Both the position numbers and the translations under genes were made by a program. The notes below the pieces were generated by a model. That model had not been told where the DNA came from, did no database searches, and saw nothing but the letters and a program-made list of their open reading frames with translations. Below, piece after piece: positions 32,569 through 43,473 of a stretch of DNA of 64,000 bases. How positions within the stretch are numbered: position 1 is the first letter of the stretch; the number at the start of each line of letters is the position of its first letter. The stretch comes from Harmothoe impar (taxonomy: Eukaryota; Annelida; Polychaeta; Phyllodocida; Polynoidae): assembly GCA_947462335.1 (NCBI GenBank), contig OX381705.1, positions 38,339,570 to 38,403,569 on the forward strand, written 5' to 3'.

Positions 32569-33960
32569 AAGCCTATACTCCACCAAGCTCTGTCGGCCGA
32601 TTGGGTCACCGATTTGAACATAATTGGCAGACAGAAATGTGTGTTGACTTCGTAAAGGGGTCCTTTGTCAGCTGATTTAGGAAAAATATTGAAAGTCGGC
32701 TGATTTAAAGTGGCATAATCACTGGGCATATCTCACCCACAATTCTAGTACTGTTCTAGTCTACTATGTGGTTAAGTGCGAGTGATGAGAATGCCCCTTT
32801 AAGCCATCATTTAAGGACCACCGACAATATCAAATAAATTTGATTTTGTCAACAGAAATAGGGCTGACTTACCATGGTAAGTAGGGAATTCTAATCGGTG
32901 TTTGGATTTTGTATTTTTTGAGGCATTTTGTAGCCGACATACACGCTGGTGGACCTTAAAAGAATGACAGAATTAGGCCGATTAGGCAGCCAAGAAAGGC
33001 CCTCTCGGCTGACAGAAATGTGTTGTTCGTTGTGTGGACCTTGAAAAGGGGGAGTCTTTCAATTTAGTGAAAAGCATCTTAAATTGGCAGATAATGCCCA
33101 CAGATTTACAACAGCCAGTCAGCATTGGTCCCTGGGGCCCATATGTCCCTGGGGCTCATATATCAATGAACCAACTGGGAAAGGGGAGAAAGGGGGGAAA
33201 GTTCCAACTTTATTTATCTGCTATTTCTGTCAGTCTACTCCTGTCGACAATAGGGCTGTGTCCACTAGCATATATGAGGCCGTTTGTCGTCCGTTAAATC
33301 GTGAATTTGAATACAAATATGAAATATATGTTTTGTGTCCCTGTGGACACAGCTGGACGACAAAATTCTCAAATACAAAAGTGGAATAGCAATCTGCAAG
33401 GGTCAAATATGGACGACAAAAGTGGGCATTTGAATATCTAACATGTTTGATTTTTAGTGCAGAAATTGGAATATATGCTCTTTATTCTATTGTAAAACCT
33501 CGTCCATGTTTGCCCTGGGCAGTCTGGGCAGCAATTTATAACGCCTAGTGGACACAGCATACCTGAAGTTAAAGTAGAATATATCTACAAAATATATTCC
33601 CAGATATGTACATATTGCTGGACGTCAAAACGGCCATATATTCCACTTTCCTTGTCGTATAATGGACACAGGCCTAATGGGCTTTAGCAACAGTGCACTG
33701 TAAATATATATGACTCTGAGATGACATATTATAATACCGTATGGAAATGCATGTGTTCAAGGGGAAAATAAGTATTATTGACACATTAAGCCTATCGTCC
33801 ACCAGAGTAGACCGACAGAAATGGCAGATAAAGAAAGTCGGGACTTTGTAACCCCTTTCTCCCCTTTTTAGTCAGCTGTGTTTTGCTGGATAGAACTTTG
33901 TCTGGACATATATTCTAATCATTCCAAGGTCCACCAGGGCTCTTTATTATCCATAAAAGG
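32569..33960. repeat. Mosaic of CCACCAAGCTCTG / GACAGAAATGTG repeats
   Basis: TCCACCAAGCTCTGTCGGCC near 32579 matches the terminus of the 96-bp hairpin at 47977. GCCTATCGTCCACCAGAG recurs near 33791, CTGGTGGACCTT near 32949 in reverse and GACAGAAATG several times. At 33129-33165 a 19-bp unit CCCTGGGGCYCATAT is duplicated. Probably several nested short DNA elements; individual boundaries are unclear. Confidence 0.45.
33253..33674. mobile_element. Candidate MITE with GGGCTGTGTCCACTA termini
   Basis: The left end GGGCTGTGTCCACTA pairs with TAATGGACACAGGCC at the right end, 13 of 15. GTGGACACAG occurs twice more inside (about 33351 and 33546), as does GGACGACAAAA. Non-coding; no clear target duplication. 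Confidence 0.45.
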
Positions 33961-34054
33961 CCTTATATAAGCACTTAATGTAAACACAGATTAAAATATC
34001 CTACTAAGCATTCTAAGTTGGTGCTAATTCGGCCCTTTTTCCTCCTGTAAAGCC

Positions 34055-34290
34055 TACACAGAGGAAATAATCCTAGTCATTCTGACTCATTTTGCAGAGT
34101 CAAACGCCTATTACCAGGATAACTCACTTTGTGACTCATTTTTTCACTCAATTGTGCAAGTGAGTCAAAGCGTATTTGACTCTTCTGTGAAAGTGAGTCG
34201 ACACCTGTTTGACTCTGGAGTGCTGATGAGTCAAAACATTTTTAATCCCCCCTTTTAGATCAGAGTCAAAGTAGTATTGACTCATCTGCA
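34055..34290. mobile_element. Left-end fragment of the AGAGTCA element
   Basis: Starts TACACAGAGGAAATAATC, close to the terminus at 61211, and follows the same order of AGAGTCAAA / TTTGACTCT subrepeats down to AGAGTCAAAGTAGTATTGAC, then stops. The right half is absent. Confidence 0.7.
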
Positions 34291-34604
34291 TAGAAGATTG
34301 CAATGGGACTAAGTTTAATAAGGAACACATGTAGTTATCCCTGGTACCTCACACTAAGCCAAGCGAGTCGAGCCCCCCTAGACATAATTAATCCCCCTAA
34401 TTACACAGGTGACCCGTCCAGACAGGACGACGGTTAATTATTAATCTACCTTTTGTGTAATCCGCCAGGTGGTAAAGCACCGGCGCCATCTTAAGTAAGC
34501 ATAATGGTACTTGGCGTCTGCACCCCTGGAGATGGTTAGGTAATCCCCACCAGGTTGCGCATGCATCAACTAACCAGGATTGACCAAGTATACACTAGGC
34601 AACA
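34291..34604. other. Unassigned flank of the LTR element
   Basis: Nothing recognised. Confidence 0.5.
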
Positions 34605-34844
34605 TGTTAGTATTAAGTTAATTACCCAATCACGATCCATGTACCATATATCACCCCTGTGACGTCACTGGGCCCCTCCCCACCGCTCCTGCTATGTAAG
34701 GGGGCAGCTGGAGGAGGAGGGCATCAGAGGACGGGCAGGAAGGTCACTATTCATGTACTAAAACTGAATAAAACCAAGACCATATCAAGATTACACCGGT
34801 GTCTCTTTGATAACTCATCCTACAAGGGTATTTCCATGCCCACA
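34605..34844 (+). mobile_element. Putative 5' LTR of a Ty3-like retrotransposon
   Basis: Begins TGTTAGTATT and ends CATGCCCACA (TGT...ACA). Contains a TATGTAAG promoter-like motif near 34693 and an AATAAA poly(A) signal at 34767-34772, in the order expected for U3-R-U5. TGGTGCAGAAACCGGGC follows three bases later and could be a tRNA primer-binding site (such sites start TGG). The gag frame opens about 50 bp further on. No 3' LTR is seen in the window, so ends and target duplication cannot be confirmed. Confidence 0.6.
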
Positions 34845-34847
34845 GAG

Positions 34848-34864
34848 TGGTGCAGAAACCGGGC
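34848..34864 (+). promoter_or_regulatory. Candidate primer-binding site
   Basis: TGGTGCAGAAACCGGGC sits just after the LTR end. The matching tRNA is not identified. Confidence 0.45.
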
Positions 34865-34895
34865 ACTGACTACTTTTTAAGGATGAAGTTTTTCA

Positions 34896-35981
34896 ATGAG
34901 CAAGCACCGTCAACCACTGGACACTCCAGCTAGGAGCACAAGAAGTAGTGGAACCCCTGAACCACACGAACCCCTCAACACAAATAGAAGCAACAAGAAG
35001 AAATACGACACAAGTCAACATATTAAAGTGAGTTCTCTTATACCAATCATAGAGGATTTCCACGTCACACAAGATAGATTACCACTTATACCGGTAGCAG
35101 AAACCACAAACAACACAGCCATGGCGCCTCCTGAAACAGACGAGGAGGTGAATAGAAGAATTAAAGAAATGATTGAGGCACAATTTCAAAAAGAGAAAAG
35201 CACACAAGAAGAACTAGATAGACAAAGAACTCAAGATTTAAGAGATATCAACAAATTGAAAAAACAGATAGATCAACAGAGCGCGCAAGATAAAATTAGA
35301 AGACAACAATATGACGCTAGCGCAGTAGCTAAGCCAACAGAACTCTTAACCCACAAAAGTGAAGATTTTGACTTATTAAGAAAACCAGACCCTTTTGGCG
35401 AACCTGAATTAGGTTACGATACCACCACCTTTTTTCAGGAATTTGAAGATTGGTGTCAAATGAAATTTCCAAACAGACCCGAGGCTCTAGTAAAGTATCT
35501 ACCAACCTTCCTCAAGGGCAAAGCCTACACCTTCTATAAAATGCAGACATCTGAAGTTAAGAACGATTACCAGAAAATCAAGCAAGCAATCAAGAGTCTT
35601 TGTATAGACAAAGAAGAGATTGAGATATTGACACTGACACCCTTCACCGAGAGAGGCCTACCTCTCATCCAATACCTAGAGTATGCACACGAGTTCTTTA
35701 GTAATAAAAGGAGCACTGTAGCAGAAAGGCTGATACAGCTCAAGACATGTCTCACTGGCCACCTCAGGGAGGCCATGTCCATTAACAAGCGTAAAACATG
35801 GGCCGACGCCTGTGAAGTTATAAGAAATGCAGAAGGGCCCATAACCCCAGTAACACCATCACTTAAAGCCATGAGGGATTGTGCTAACGAGCAGCTAATA
35901 CAATACCGAGGATGGCATACCCTAGTTCCTGGCCTACCTACTAGATGGCGCATGTGTGGTGCTGTACCTGTCGGGTGCTAA
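34896..35981 (+). pseudogene. LTR retrotransposon gag, 5' part, interrupted
   Basis: An open frame of 361 codons. Residues 1-80 are Ser/Thr/Pro and basic; about 80-140 is a charged coiled-coil-like stretch (EEVNRRIKEMIEAQFQKEK); about 165-330 is a capsid-like helical region containing FFQEFEDWCQMKFPNR, YLPTFLKGKAYTFY and a GHLREAM stretch, the pattern of Ty3/Metaviridae-type Gag capsids. The product would package the element's RNA. After roughly residue 325 (ITPVTPSL) the sequence stops looking Gag-like and the frame runs into unrelated DNA. Gag-like sequence resumes near 37490, so this copy is split by about 1.6 kb. The ATG at 34896 is the first after the primer site. Confidence 0.8.
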
Positions 35982-37480
35982 CCCTGTAAAAGGCTCTTTG
36001 TTCTATAGTACTTTGGCTAACTTTCACACTTTTCCTATGCCCATTTGGCTATGCTTAACACATCACACAGTATGGTGGTATTTAAATGATGCCCTGCACA
36101 GCTTTACACATGTATCAAAGTGTTATGTACAGAGGTGTGAAGAGTCAGAGGTGTGACAGCTCCCTATTTTCGCTCACAGTGAAACCACTGAGCAACCCCA
36201 TATGCCACATTCCCTGGAAGCTTGGGCCAGGTACAGAGGCACCAAGGCCGGGAACAGTCGCTCCAGAAGGGTTAAGTGACCTGGGCGACTTTTCAACCTG
36301 GCATATATTAGTATTACATGTACCACAGAGGAATTTTTAAGATATCCTATTCTTATAATACTTATTTTTATTGATGCGCCATGCCTTGTGGCATAGAAAA
36401 GAGACATCTTTTATCTGTGCTTGTGGATGACAAATCTCTTTTAAATCTTTCTGTCTGGCACCCAGGTCTAGCCTGTGTAGAACCAACACAATTCGATGTT
36501 ATTCATCAGAAAGAAAATGCCAATCTGTTGAAGCAAAGCTCCAATAAATGAGACCCTGTGACATATACCCCCACAAGGGTGTATCACATGAAGCCAATAG
36601 ACTGCAGCCACAGCATTCACCCCTTGTCCCCGGAGCTTGTACACGGAGGTGTGGGCAGTTGTCCCTAACCTTACCCATGCACCTAGCCTGTCTTAGGCGG
36701 CCTCATGAGGGCCGTAGGCGTAGCTACGGGAGGAATGTGTAAAAACAGGGGTGAGGGGCCACTAAACAATTTTTAATATATAGATTTTTCATTTGACAGT
36801 TGTATATCTTTAGTTGTAACTACACAGCACATCAACGGATATGTATTGAAGGTTTCAGGTCAATATCTAGAATATTAAGTATTTCACAGTTTTTTTCCAC
36901 CATCACATTGTGAGACCGCCTCCGAATACACATTCGTCATTAGTCTTAACTATAGTCTATACTATGTGAGGGACGGCCTGGCAAACACCACTCTAAAATA
37001 TTTTATATTCTATTGGTTGACCCATAGGTTTGGATATATATCCATATATATGTTGTGTATTTACAGTAAAAAATATACAACAGTCACTTGAATTTTCAAC
37101 CTTTGATTGATAATTTAGTGAAAAAAAGTAACTTTATTAGTTTTTTGCTTTACCTACAACCTGCTGTAATGGAAATAATATTACAAAAACTCCTAAGATG
37201 TACAGTTTGATTTCTACATTTTCTCAGGGACCATGCCTCCTGACCCCGACAAGAATGTTATAAATGACATTGTCATGGAAAATTGAGTTTTTTGTCATGA
37301 AATGTCATGGAATTTCAATCTGAAATATATGTGGGAACTAGCACTATGGCCGATGCAGATATTGCTTTCATACCTCCAACGAAGCTGCACTGGAGAGTAG
37401 TTCCTGTTCCGCTTATTAGCATATCATTAGCATAACCTGACGTCGGGGGCTGAAGGTGTCATGGCGGCCCCCAGCATAGG
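35880..37480. other. About 1.6 kb inserted between the gag halves
   Basis: Unrelated to gag; carries a GACCTGGGCGACTTTTCAAC fragment (about 36283) of the GCGACCTGG family and AT-rich DNA. No matching terminal repeats or coding region are recognised, so whether it arrived as one insertion or by rearrangement is open. Confidence 0.5.
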
Positions 37481-38255
37481 TATCCTCTGTGCCCTATACA
37501 CACCAGAAATAGTGGAGAAACTCAACATGAAAGCTGACGAGCGACAAAAGGGAGTAGAAAAAGAACTATCAGAACTTAGACAACAGATTAAGGAACAACA
37601 CGAGCAAACACACTTGGTAGCAGCAATGGGGGGTGGTAAACCCACCTACAACAAGCCACCAAAGGAGACGACAAAGAGCTCTCCCAAACCACCACCGGGA
37701 TGTTGGCCTACACTGCCAGCAGGTCATCAAGTCAGCCCCAACTACAGAGGCAACCCAGAGGACTATGACCCCTACTATAACCAAAAGATGAGGAGACTGA
37801 GGGAGCAAGGACTCATCCCCCAGGGTAGCAGATACGCCAATAGACAGCAACAACAACCTCAGTATCAACAGCAACAACCTCAGTATCAACAACAACAACC
37901 TCAGTATCAACAACAACAACCACAATATCAACAGCAGCCCCAGTACCAACAGCCACCCCCGTATCAACACCCGCCTCAGCATCAACATTACCAACAACAA
38001 CATCCTCAACAGCAGCAACATCAAGGCTGGGGAGGCAACAACAACAACAACTACAACAACAACAGCAACTACAACAACAACAGACAGCCATACAACGATG
38101 ATCATCATGGACCCAGGACAGGTACGACCAAGGTAACCAGTCCAACTACAACCGCCAGGACCGACGACGACCTCCACCCCAATGGAGAAACCATGACAGT
38201 TACAACCAGGGTCCAAATGGATACCAGGGAAACTAGAATGTCGTCTCATGAATAG
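37461..38255 (+). pseudogene. LTR retrotransposon gag, 3' part (Gln/Asn-rich tail)
   Basis: 264 codons. The first 12-13 probably come from the insertion; Gag-like sequence starts at about YTPEIVEKLN, followed by a coiled-coil-like stretch (residues 20-50). CWPTLPAGHQVSPN (81-94) has the C-x2-x-x3-GH-x4 spacing of a CCHC zinc knuckle, but the second and fourth ligands are Thr and Asn, so it would not bind zinc normally. Then come tandem QQQQPQY repeats (from about 128) and an Asn-rich region. Near 38105 the Asn/Arg-rich coding character jumps to another frame, indicating a small indel. Nucleic-acid binding by the Gln/Asn/Arg-rich tail is inferred. Confidence 0.7.
37848..37935 (+). repeat. Coding minisatellite (CAACCTCAGTATCAACAA)n
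   Basis: About five 18-bp units encoding QPQYQQ; lies within gag and is probably unstable by slippage. Confidence 0.85.
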
Positions 38256-38379
38256 GTCACGTGATGACGACACTCTTATGAACACTTATGACAACCGATT
38301 TGACACCCACGGACAATCAGCAAATTGAATATCAGACACCACAGCATGTCAATAAGGCACTAGCACCCTCTTTACATGA

Positions 38380-38610
38380 CAAGGTACATGCAACCCTCAC
38401 CGTGACAGCACAAGAACAACACTTCAACACAAAAACAAAGGTGAGCAAACTGTTTTGTCTGTACAAATGGTCAATAGCAAAATCAATCTCCAATTCAATG
38501 ATACCACAATCCCATCTCTGATTGATACAGGTGCTAGTCTCTCATGCATGAGAGCAGGACTAGCCACCACCCTGTCGAAACTAGTACCTACTGAATTTAT
38601 GGTTTCATAA
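38380..38610 (+). pseudogene. LTR retrotransposon aspartic protease, N-terminal fragment
   Basis: The frame containing ATG at 38467 encodes IPSLIDTGASLSCM. DTGA(S/T) is the active-site motif of retroviral-type aspartic proteases, which cleave Gag-Pol. The frame stops at TAA near 38610, about 25 codons after the motif, where element sequence ends. Reverse transcriptase, RNase H and integrase are missing. The open frame just upstream (38288-38521) lies in another phase, so an indel or frameshift separates gag from protease here. Confidence 0.7.
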
Positions 38611-38713
38611 TGTAAAGACCGATCTGACCCTCCAATACTGCAATAGTAATACTATGTATGACTACTACAACACCATTCCCATTGTACTTTCTATATAGTC
38701 AAGATACATCATA
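38611..38713. other. Junction between LTR element and LINE
   Basis: Short unassigned sequence; the LTR element's 3' part has been lost here. Confidence 0.5.
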
Positions 38714-38738
38714 GTAAGATTGTAAGATTGTAAGATTT
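38714..38738 (-). repeat. LINE 3' tail, (AATCTTAC)n
   Basis: About three tandem 8-bp units at the 3' end of the minus-strand LINE. CR1/L2-type LINEs commonly end in short tandem repeats rather than poly(A). Confidence 0.8.
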
Positions 38739-40125
38739 TTATTCAAACAGTAGTCACGGTTTTCACTGCGATTTTTAAAAGTTGAAGATCAAAGTATGTA
38801 CAAATATATATACAATATATAAATACATGTGATCATTAGGCAATCACCTTTCGGTGCTGTCTATAGCGGCGTTAAGTCGTGTTATTAGATTTCAGCAATA
38901 TCTATATCTATAGTTGGAGTGTTGGTGAACTCCTTGTTCAAAGAAGATCTTGGGAGCAGTGCTGGTGCACTGGACTTATCCATTAGCTTATGGCATATGA
39001 GTGTAAATATGGTCATGATGGATAGCAGTGCTGGTGCACTGTACTTATGATTCTGTATCACGTGTTGCAGAGTGTCAGCATACTTATTCTTCCGCAAATA
39101 AACACTTATATTACGACTTGAACTAGAGTGTTTTTGTCTTTAAGGAAGGGAGCAGTGCTGGTGCACTGTACTTGCCAGAAATATTCACATGTAAATGGTG
39201 TGATTCTTAAGACTAGATATCATAGCAGTGCTGGTGCACTGTACTTGGAGTATCAAGTATGGGGTTATTGGGGAGCAGCGCTGGTGCGCTGGACTTACCA
39301 AGTTACAGGAACTGTACAACTAAATACCATGAATATGTGATTATAGCAGATTATTCAGAGTCTTATGAGTAGAGAAAATATCATATCATGTCATAGCAGT
39401 GCTGGTGCACTGTACTTGAAATATTGACACATCAAAGTATGGAGGTAGTGGGAGCAACGCTGGTGCGCTGGACTTGCCAAGTAATAAGATCTGTACATAA
39501 CTTAATACCTTGGATTTGTGGTTAAAGCAGTGCTGGTGCACTGAACTTAATCGATGATTCAGTTACAGATTCATCAGTTATGAGAGCATTGCTGGTGCAA
39601 TGTACTTGTCCATGTTAGAGACGTTAATCAGCTAGGTTGGCATGTCTCAGTTTTTTTGAATTGTTGACGTGTATTTATTGAATATATCATTTTCATGCAT
39701 TCTTGCTATAAGCTAGTACACTAGAGGAAAGCACCTCAGCTAATGTATCATTATTGTTACACTGTAAGTTTGTGTATGACTGCTGTCACTGATAGCAGTT
39801 GATATGTTAGATCTTCTCCCGAGCTCAATTTCATGGGCGCTGGGTACATAAGCAACACATGTGTTTCGAGATTGTCATCAGGATGCACTTTCAGTAATAG
39901 GAATGAAAGAGAGAAGAGTGGGAGTGATAGGAACTCATAAAATTGAGTTATACACCCTTCCCATAACCACCGGTCACCAATATGATGTTGTGATTATTTA
40001 TAGGGGGGTCGGGTTTAAAGGAAGAGAGGACGTTCAGTGCATGATGAGGAGCTTCAACAAAACAGATGTGAGTGCTGGCTGACTTGTTGGAAAATATATA
40101 TAAGATATAAGATTTGTGGTAGATA
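38739..40125 (-). mobile_element. 3' untranslated region of the CR1-like LINE
   Basis: Lies between the end of the reverse transcriptase frame (40126) and the tandem tail (38738). It carries the ten-hairpin array at 38916-39602; 39603-40125 has no evident structure. Confidence 0.65.
38916..39602 (-). repeat. Array of ten short hairpins with a constant tetraloop
   Basis: Hairpin starts: 38916 (degenerate), 38957, 39026, 39153, 39226, 39276, 39397, 39455, 39528, 39587; each is 16 bases. The consensus on the plus strand is CAGTGC-TGGT-GCACTG, preceded by AG and followed by (T/G/A)ACTT; on the LINE sense strand the loop is ACCA. Variants keep pairing: CAGCGC/GCGCTG (39276), CATTGC/GCAATG (39587), and GAGTGT/GAACTC with swapped outer pair (38916). 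CAACGC/GCGCTG (39455) has one mismatch. AG and the downstream CT can pair across a two-base bulge. Spacing is 41-127 bases. Some spacers are also related (for example CTTACCAAGT and CTTGCCAAGT), so the array grew partly by duplication. Confidence 0.85.
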
Positions 40126-41070
40126 TTACAGGCCCTGTGGCAGGCCCAACCTTTTGGAATCACAGATTTTCCTGATAGTGATGAGAGCTTCTCTCTTAAA
40201 TGCAGACCTACAAAGATTTAGTCTGCAAGTAGGAGGTAGCTTGTTCCATAGTGAAACAGCCCTGTACAGTGGGCTGTTCCTATAGCCTTTTTTGATATCA
40301 GTGGGGTAGATCAACTCTGCTGTATTAGCTGATCTGGTTATACGTCCAGTTGGGTTTGAGACTTTCAGGTGTAGTCCCAGCTCTCCTCCATCAAGTGCCT
40401 CTGAGTATAGGTACTTGTGTACTAAGAGCATCAACTGAATATCGTATCTGACATCCAAGTAATCAACATTACACTTTTTATGAAGCCCCGCAACCGGGTG
40501 CCTCATGTTGGTTATTGCACAGATTCTGAGACCTCTGTTTTGGACATGCTGTAACTGTTTTGTAATATTATTCGGCAACCCGTTATTGATGTAGCCACAG
40601 TATTCTAAAACAGGTAGTATAGTTTGCTTATATATGAGGCAGGCAGTTCTAAGAGGAAGCATTTTACGAATTTTGCTAAGGAGATAAATGCGGAGGCAGG
40701 CGGTGCTTATTGTAGATCCAATATTTTTCATGAAATTAAGCTTGTTCTCAATTATGACCCCTAGATATTCGTATTCATGTTTAACATGAAGTACATGTCC
40801 CCCCATCTTAATGACAGGAGGTGGATCATTTTCCATGGTATTGAACATTACTATCTCTGTTTTATCAGTATTAATGCAGAGACCACTTGAACTAAACCAG
40901 TTATAGATTCTGGTTGCATCATATTGTAATAGATTTTCATTAATTTTTGAAGATTTGTGTCTAACATAGAATACAACGTCATCTGCATACATGGAAATTG
41001 CACAATGTTGCAGTACATTAGGAAGGGTGTTTATATAGCAGATAAAGAGTAGAGGGCCGAGTATGGAACC
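40126..41070 (-). pseudogene. CR1-like LINE reverse transcriptase, C-terminal part
   Basis: The frame after the nonsense codon begins GSILGPLLF (RT motif B region) and contains MYADDVVFYV, the YADD catalytic motif C. The thumb follows with VKHEYEYLGVIIENKLNF and the typical LINE stretch CLIYKQTILPVLEYCG, and the C terminus ends near LWNKLPPTCRLNLCRSAFK. It would copy the element RNA at the target site. This part is open over more than 300 codons and looks recently active. Confidence 0.9.
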
Positions 41071-41274
41071 CTAAGGTACCCCATAAGGTACCTCCAGAGT
41101 GCTTGAGAGATGGTTATTGCACACCACACTTTGCCTCCTGCACTCCAGGTAGGCTACAAACCAGTTAGTATATATATCAGGTAATCCTAAGAGTTTTAGA
41201 CGAGAGATCAGTTCACCATGATGTATGGAATCAAAAGCCTTCCTCCCCCTGGTCCCTGGCCTCATAGAGGTCAT
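41071..41274 (-). pseudogene. CR1-like LINE reverse transcriptase, middle part
   Basis: Contains KAFDSIHHGELISRL and WFVAYLECRRQSV, then VPYGVP followed directly by TAG where a Gln codon (PQGSILGP motif) is expected; a single C-to-T change explains it. The Asp-containing start of motif A (F-x-D-F-S before KAFD) is missing, so a short deletion with a frameshift near 41235 has removed a catalytic residue. Confidence 0.85.
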
Positions 41275-43019
41275 TTAGGACAGAGAAGACGGCGTCGCCT
41301 GTCCCCCTGGAAGCCATACTGGTGACATGATAATTTATTATTATTTTCCAGCCAGCTATACACCCTATTATATATTATGCGCTCCATGACCTTACTGGGA
41401 GCAGGTAATAGAGAAATTGGGCGCCAGTTTCCCACTTCCCTTAAGTTGCCCTTTTTGGGCAGTGGTACCACTTTAGCTGTTGCCCAGTCCTGTGGAAAGG
41501 CAACCCTTTCCATGCAGGTGTTGATTAGGGCTGTCAGCTGAGAAGCCATTATGAGCAGAGCATCTCTGATCACCCTGGTAGAAATGTGAGTTATACCACT
41601 AGACTTGTGTAGTTGTATGTCTTCCACTGCCTTTACCACCTCCTGGTAGGAGACCTTGACATCAGGATCAAGGGGGGGAGGCTTAGGAAGAGATTCACTG
41701 TTAGGACAGATAGTAACCTGGGGTTTATCACCCAATTTATCAAATAGTTTACTTCCAATGTTGGTGAAGAAATTATTCATGTAGCCTGCAGCATCAGTTC
41801 CAGTTACGGGCTCACCAGTTATATGATGATCGAAAGCAATGTGTGGTTTGTTTTGATCTACATTACCTAATAAGGTATTAATTTCTCGCCAGAATTTGGT
41901 TGGGTTTGAGGAGAGTTCCTCTAATTTATCATGAAAGTAATTGTCTTTGGCAAACTCACTATTGGTATTTATTTCTGCACGGAGGTCTTTAGCTCTCTGG
42001 AGAAGAGGGGCATTGTGTATTTTGTTTTTACAATACTCAAACATGACCCTGTTTCTCTCGTATATGAGCTCAAGTATGTCATTACTCATCCATGGCTTCC
42101 CGTGGTCTTTAAAAGTCATGTCTCTAATGGGACATGTTTCATCTAAGTAGGATATTATATGATTGAGCATAAGAGACCATTTAACATCAACATCCATACT
42201 ATTATTAAAGTCAGACCAGTTTATGTTTAGCAGGTAGTCTTCAAAATTATGTATGTTATAGTGTCTATAGGACCTGCCTGTAATAGACCGGACTATGGGC
42301 TTTACATGGTATAATTTTCTTGTGATGAAAGTGGGGAGGTGATCTGAGAGGAATGCTGGGAGTACTCCAGCGTTTGACACAATATTGCAATTAGTAGCCA
42401 TAAGGTCAATACAAGTACCTCCTTTGATGTTAGGATTGGGATTAGGATGTGTTATTTCATAGATTAAATTGTCCAAACCTATGCTCATCATACATTTATC
42501 ATAAAGTTTGGTCTTCCAATCATCAGGAGCTAACAGGTCTACATTAATATCTCCAACCATCCATAACTCTCTTCCATCTAGAAGAGGACTCTTGCATGTC
42601 TCCACCATGGTTTTAATGCATTGTGCACAAATACCATCAGGTGGTCTGTACACATGTATTATGCTAAGCAGGCGGTGTTTAGGTTGTGTGATGTTAATTA
42701 CCTGAATTTCTATGTCTTTGTTGGAGATAGTTAACTCAGAAACGACAGAGCAATACTCAAATAGTGTTTCCTTTATATAGTAAACCAAACCACCCCCAGT
42801 TTTCTCTACCTTTCTGTCAAGCCTGAATAGCTGATAGTCTGGTATATATACTTTGTTGTCAGGGAGTGATTTTGTTAGCCAGGATTCACTAACACAGATA
42901 ACATCAAATAGCTTCACTAGTCTACTGAGGACTGACATCTTATGTTGCATGCTTCTGATGTTGACATGCCCTAGCTTAAAGCCTTTCATATCAATAAAGT
43001 CTTTAACTTTTACAGGCAT
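41271..43019 (-). pseudogene. CR1-like LINE ORF2, endonuclease plus RT N terminus
   Basis: 582 codons from ATG 43019. The apurinic-type endonuclease occupies about 1-235 with its signature residues present: LGHVNIRSM (Asn20), CVSESWL (Glu45), RKVEKTGGGLVYY, VYRPPD (124-129), MVGDINVDLL (Asp157, Asn159), IDLMATN and SDHLP (225-229). A linker with a WREINTLLGN stretch follows, then RT: VPLPKKGNLREVGNWRPISL and HQYGFQGD near the end. The frame is lost near 41318, where GFQGD is followed by an out-of-frame DAVFSVLNDLYEA continuation. The endonuclease would nick the target DNA. The clade (CR1 versus a close relative) is judged from motifs only. Confidence 0.9.
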
Positions 43020-43473
43020 TGTGGTCTTTGATTTTTACCTTGTGTGGTTTGTTTGTGTGCTTTTGGTATAATATGTATGTCAAGGGAGACATTTGCAAGT
43101 ACATAAAACTTAACACTAATATAGCTAAGAGATGCAGTACATGATGTAGCCATGAGTCGGCTACAGACAGATGAAAACATACTAACCTATATTGACCTCT
43201 ACAGGTCATGCATTGTTTGCATGGGATTTGGGTCTTTACGGTAGACATGGCTCGCTGAGATAAATGATTACTGGCGAAGCTCCCTTGGTTTATTATCAGG
43301 ATTTGTTTATGCTAGTGAAGGCATTGTATTCATACTTATCTATCTAAGTGAATTTTAATCAGCAAGACTTACTAACCGCCTAATTAATAGAGCTGTAATG
43401 GTGTCACATACTTCATGGGTGACTGAAAGAATTGATATAATAAGAGTATAAGTGTCAATGACATAGATCCCGG
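43020..43473 (-). other. Probable LINE 5' region
   Basis: Upstream of the endonuclease frame on the minus strand; no ORF1-like protein recognised. The LINE's 5' end is not defined. Confidence 0.4.

Noticed and set aside
37569..38285. Minus-strand ORF of 238 codons rich in Leu and Val
   Set aside because: Antisense shadow of the Gln/Asn-rich gag tail.
38916..39602. CRISPR-like array
   Set aside because: Repeats are short and variable in sequence, spacers vary from 25 to over 100 bases and are partly related to each other, and the context is a eukaryotic LINE.
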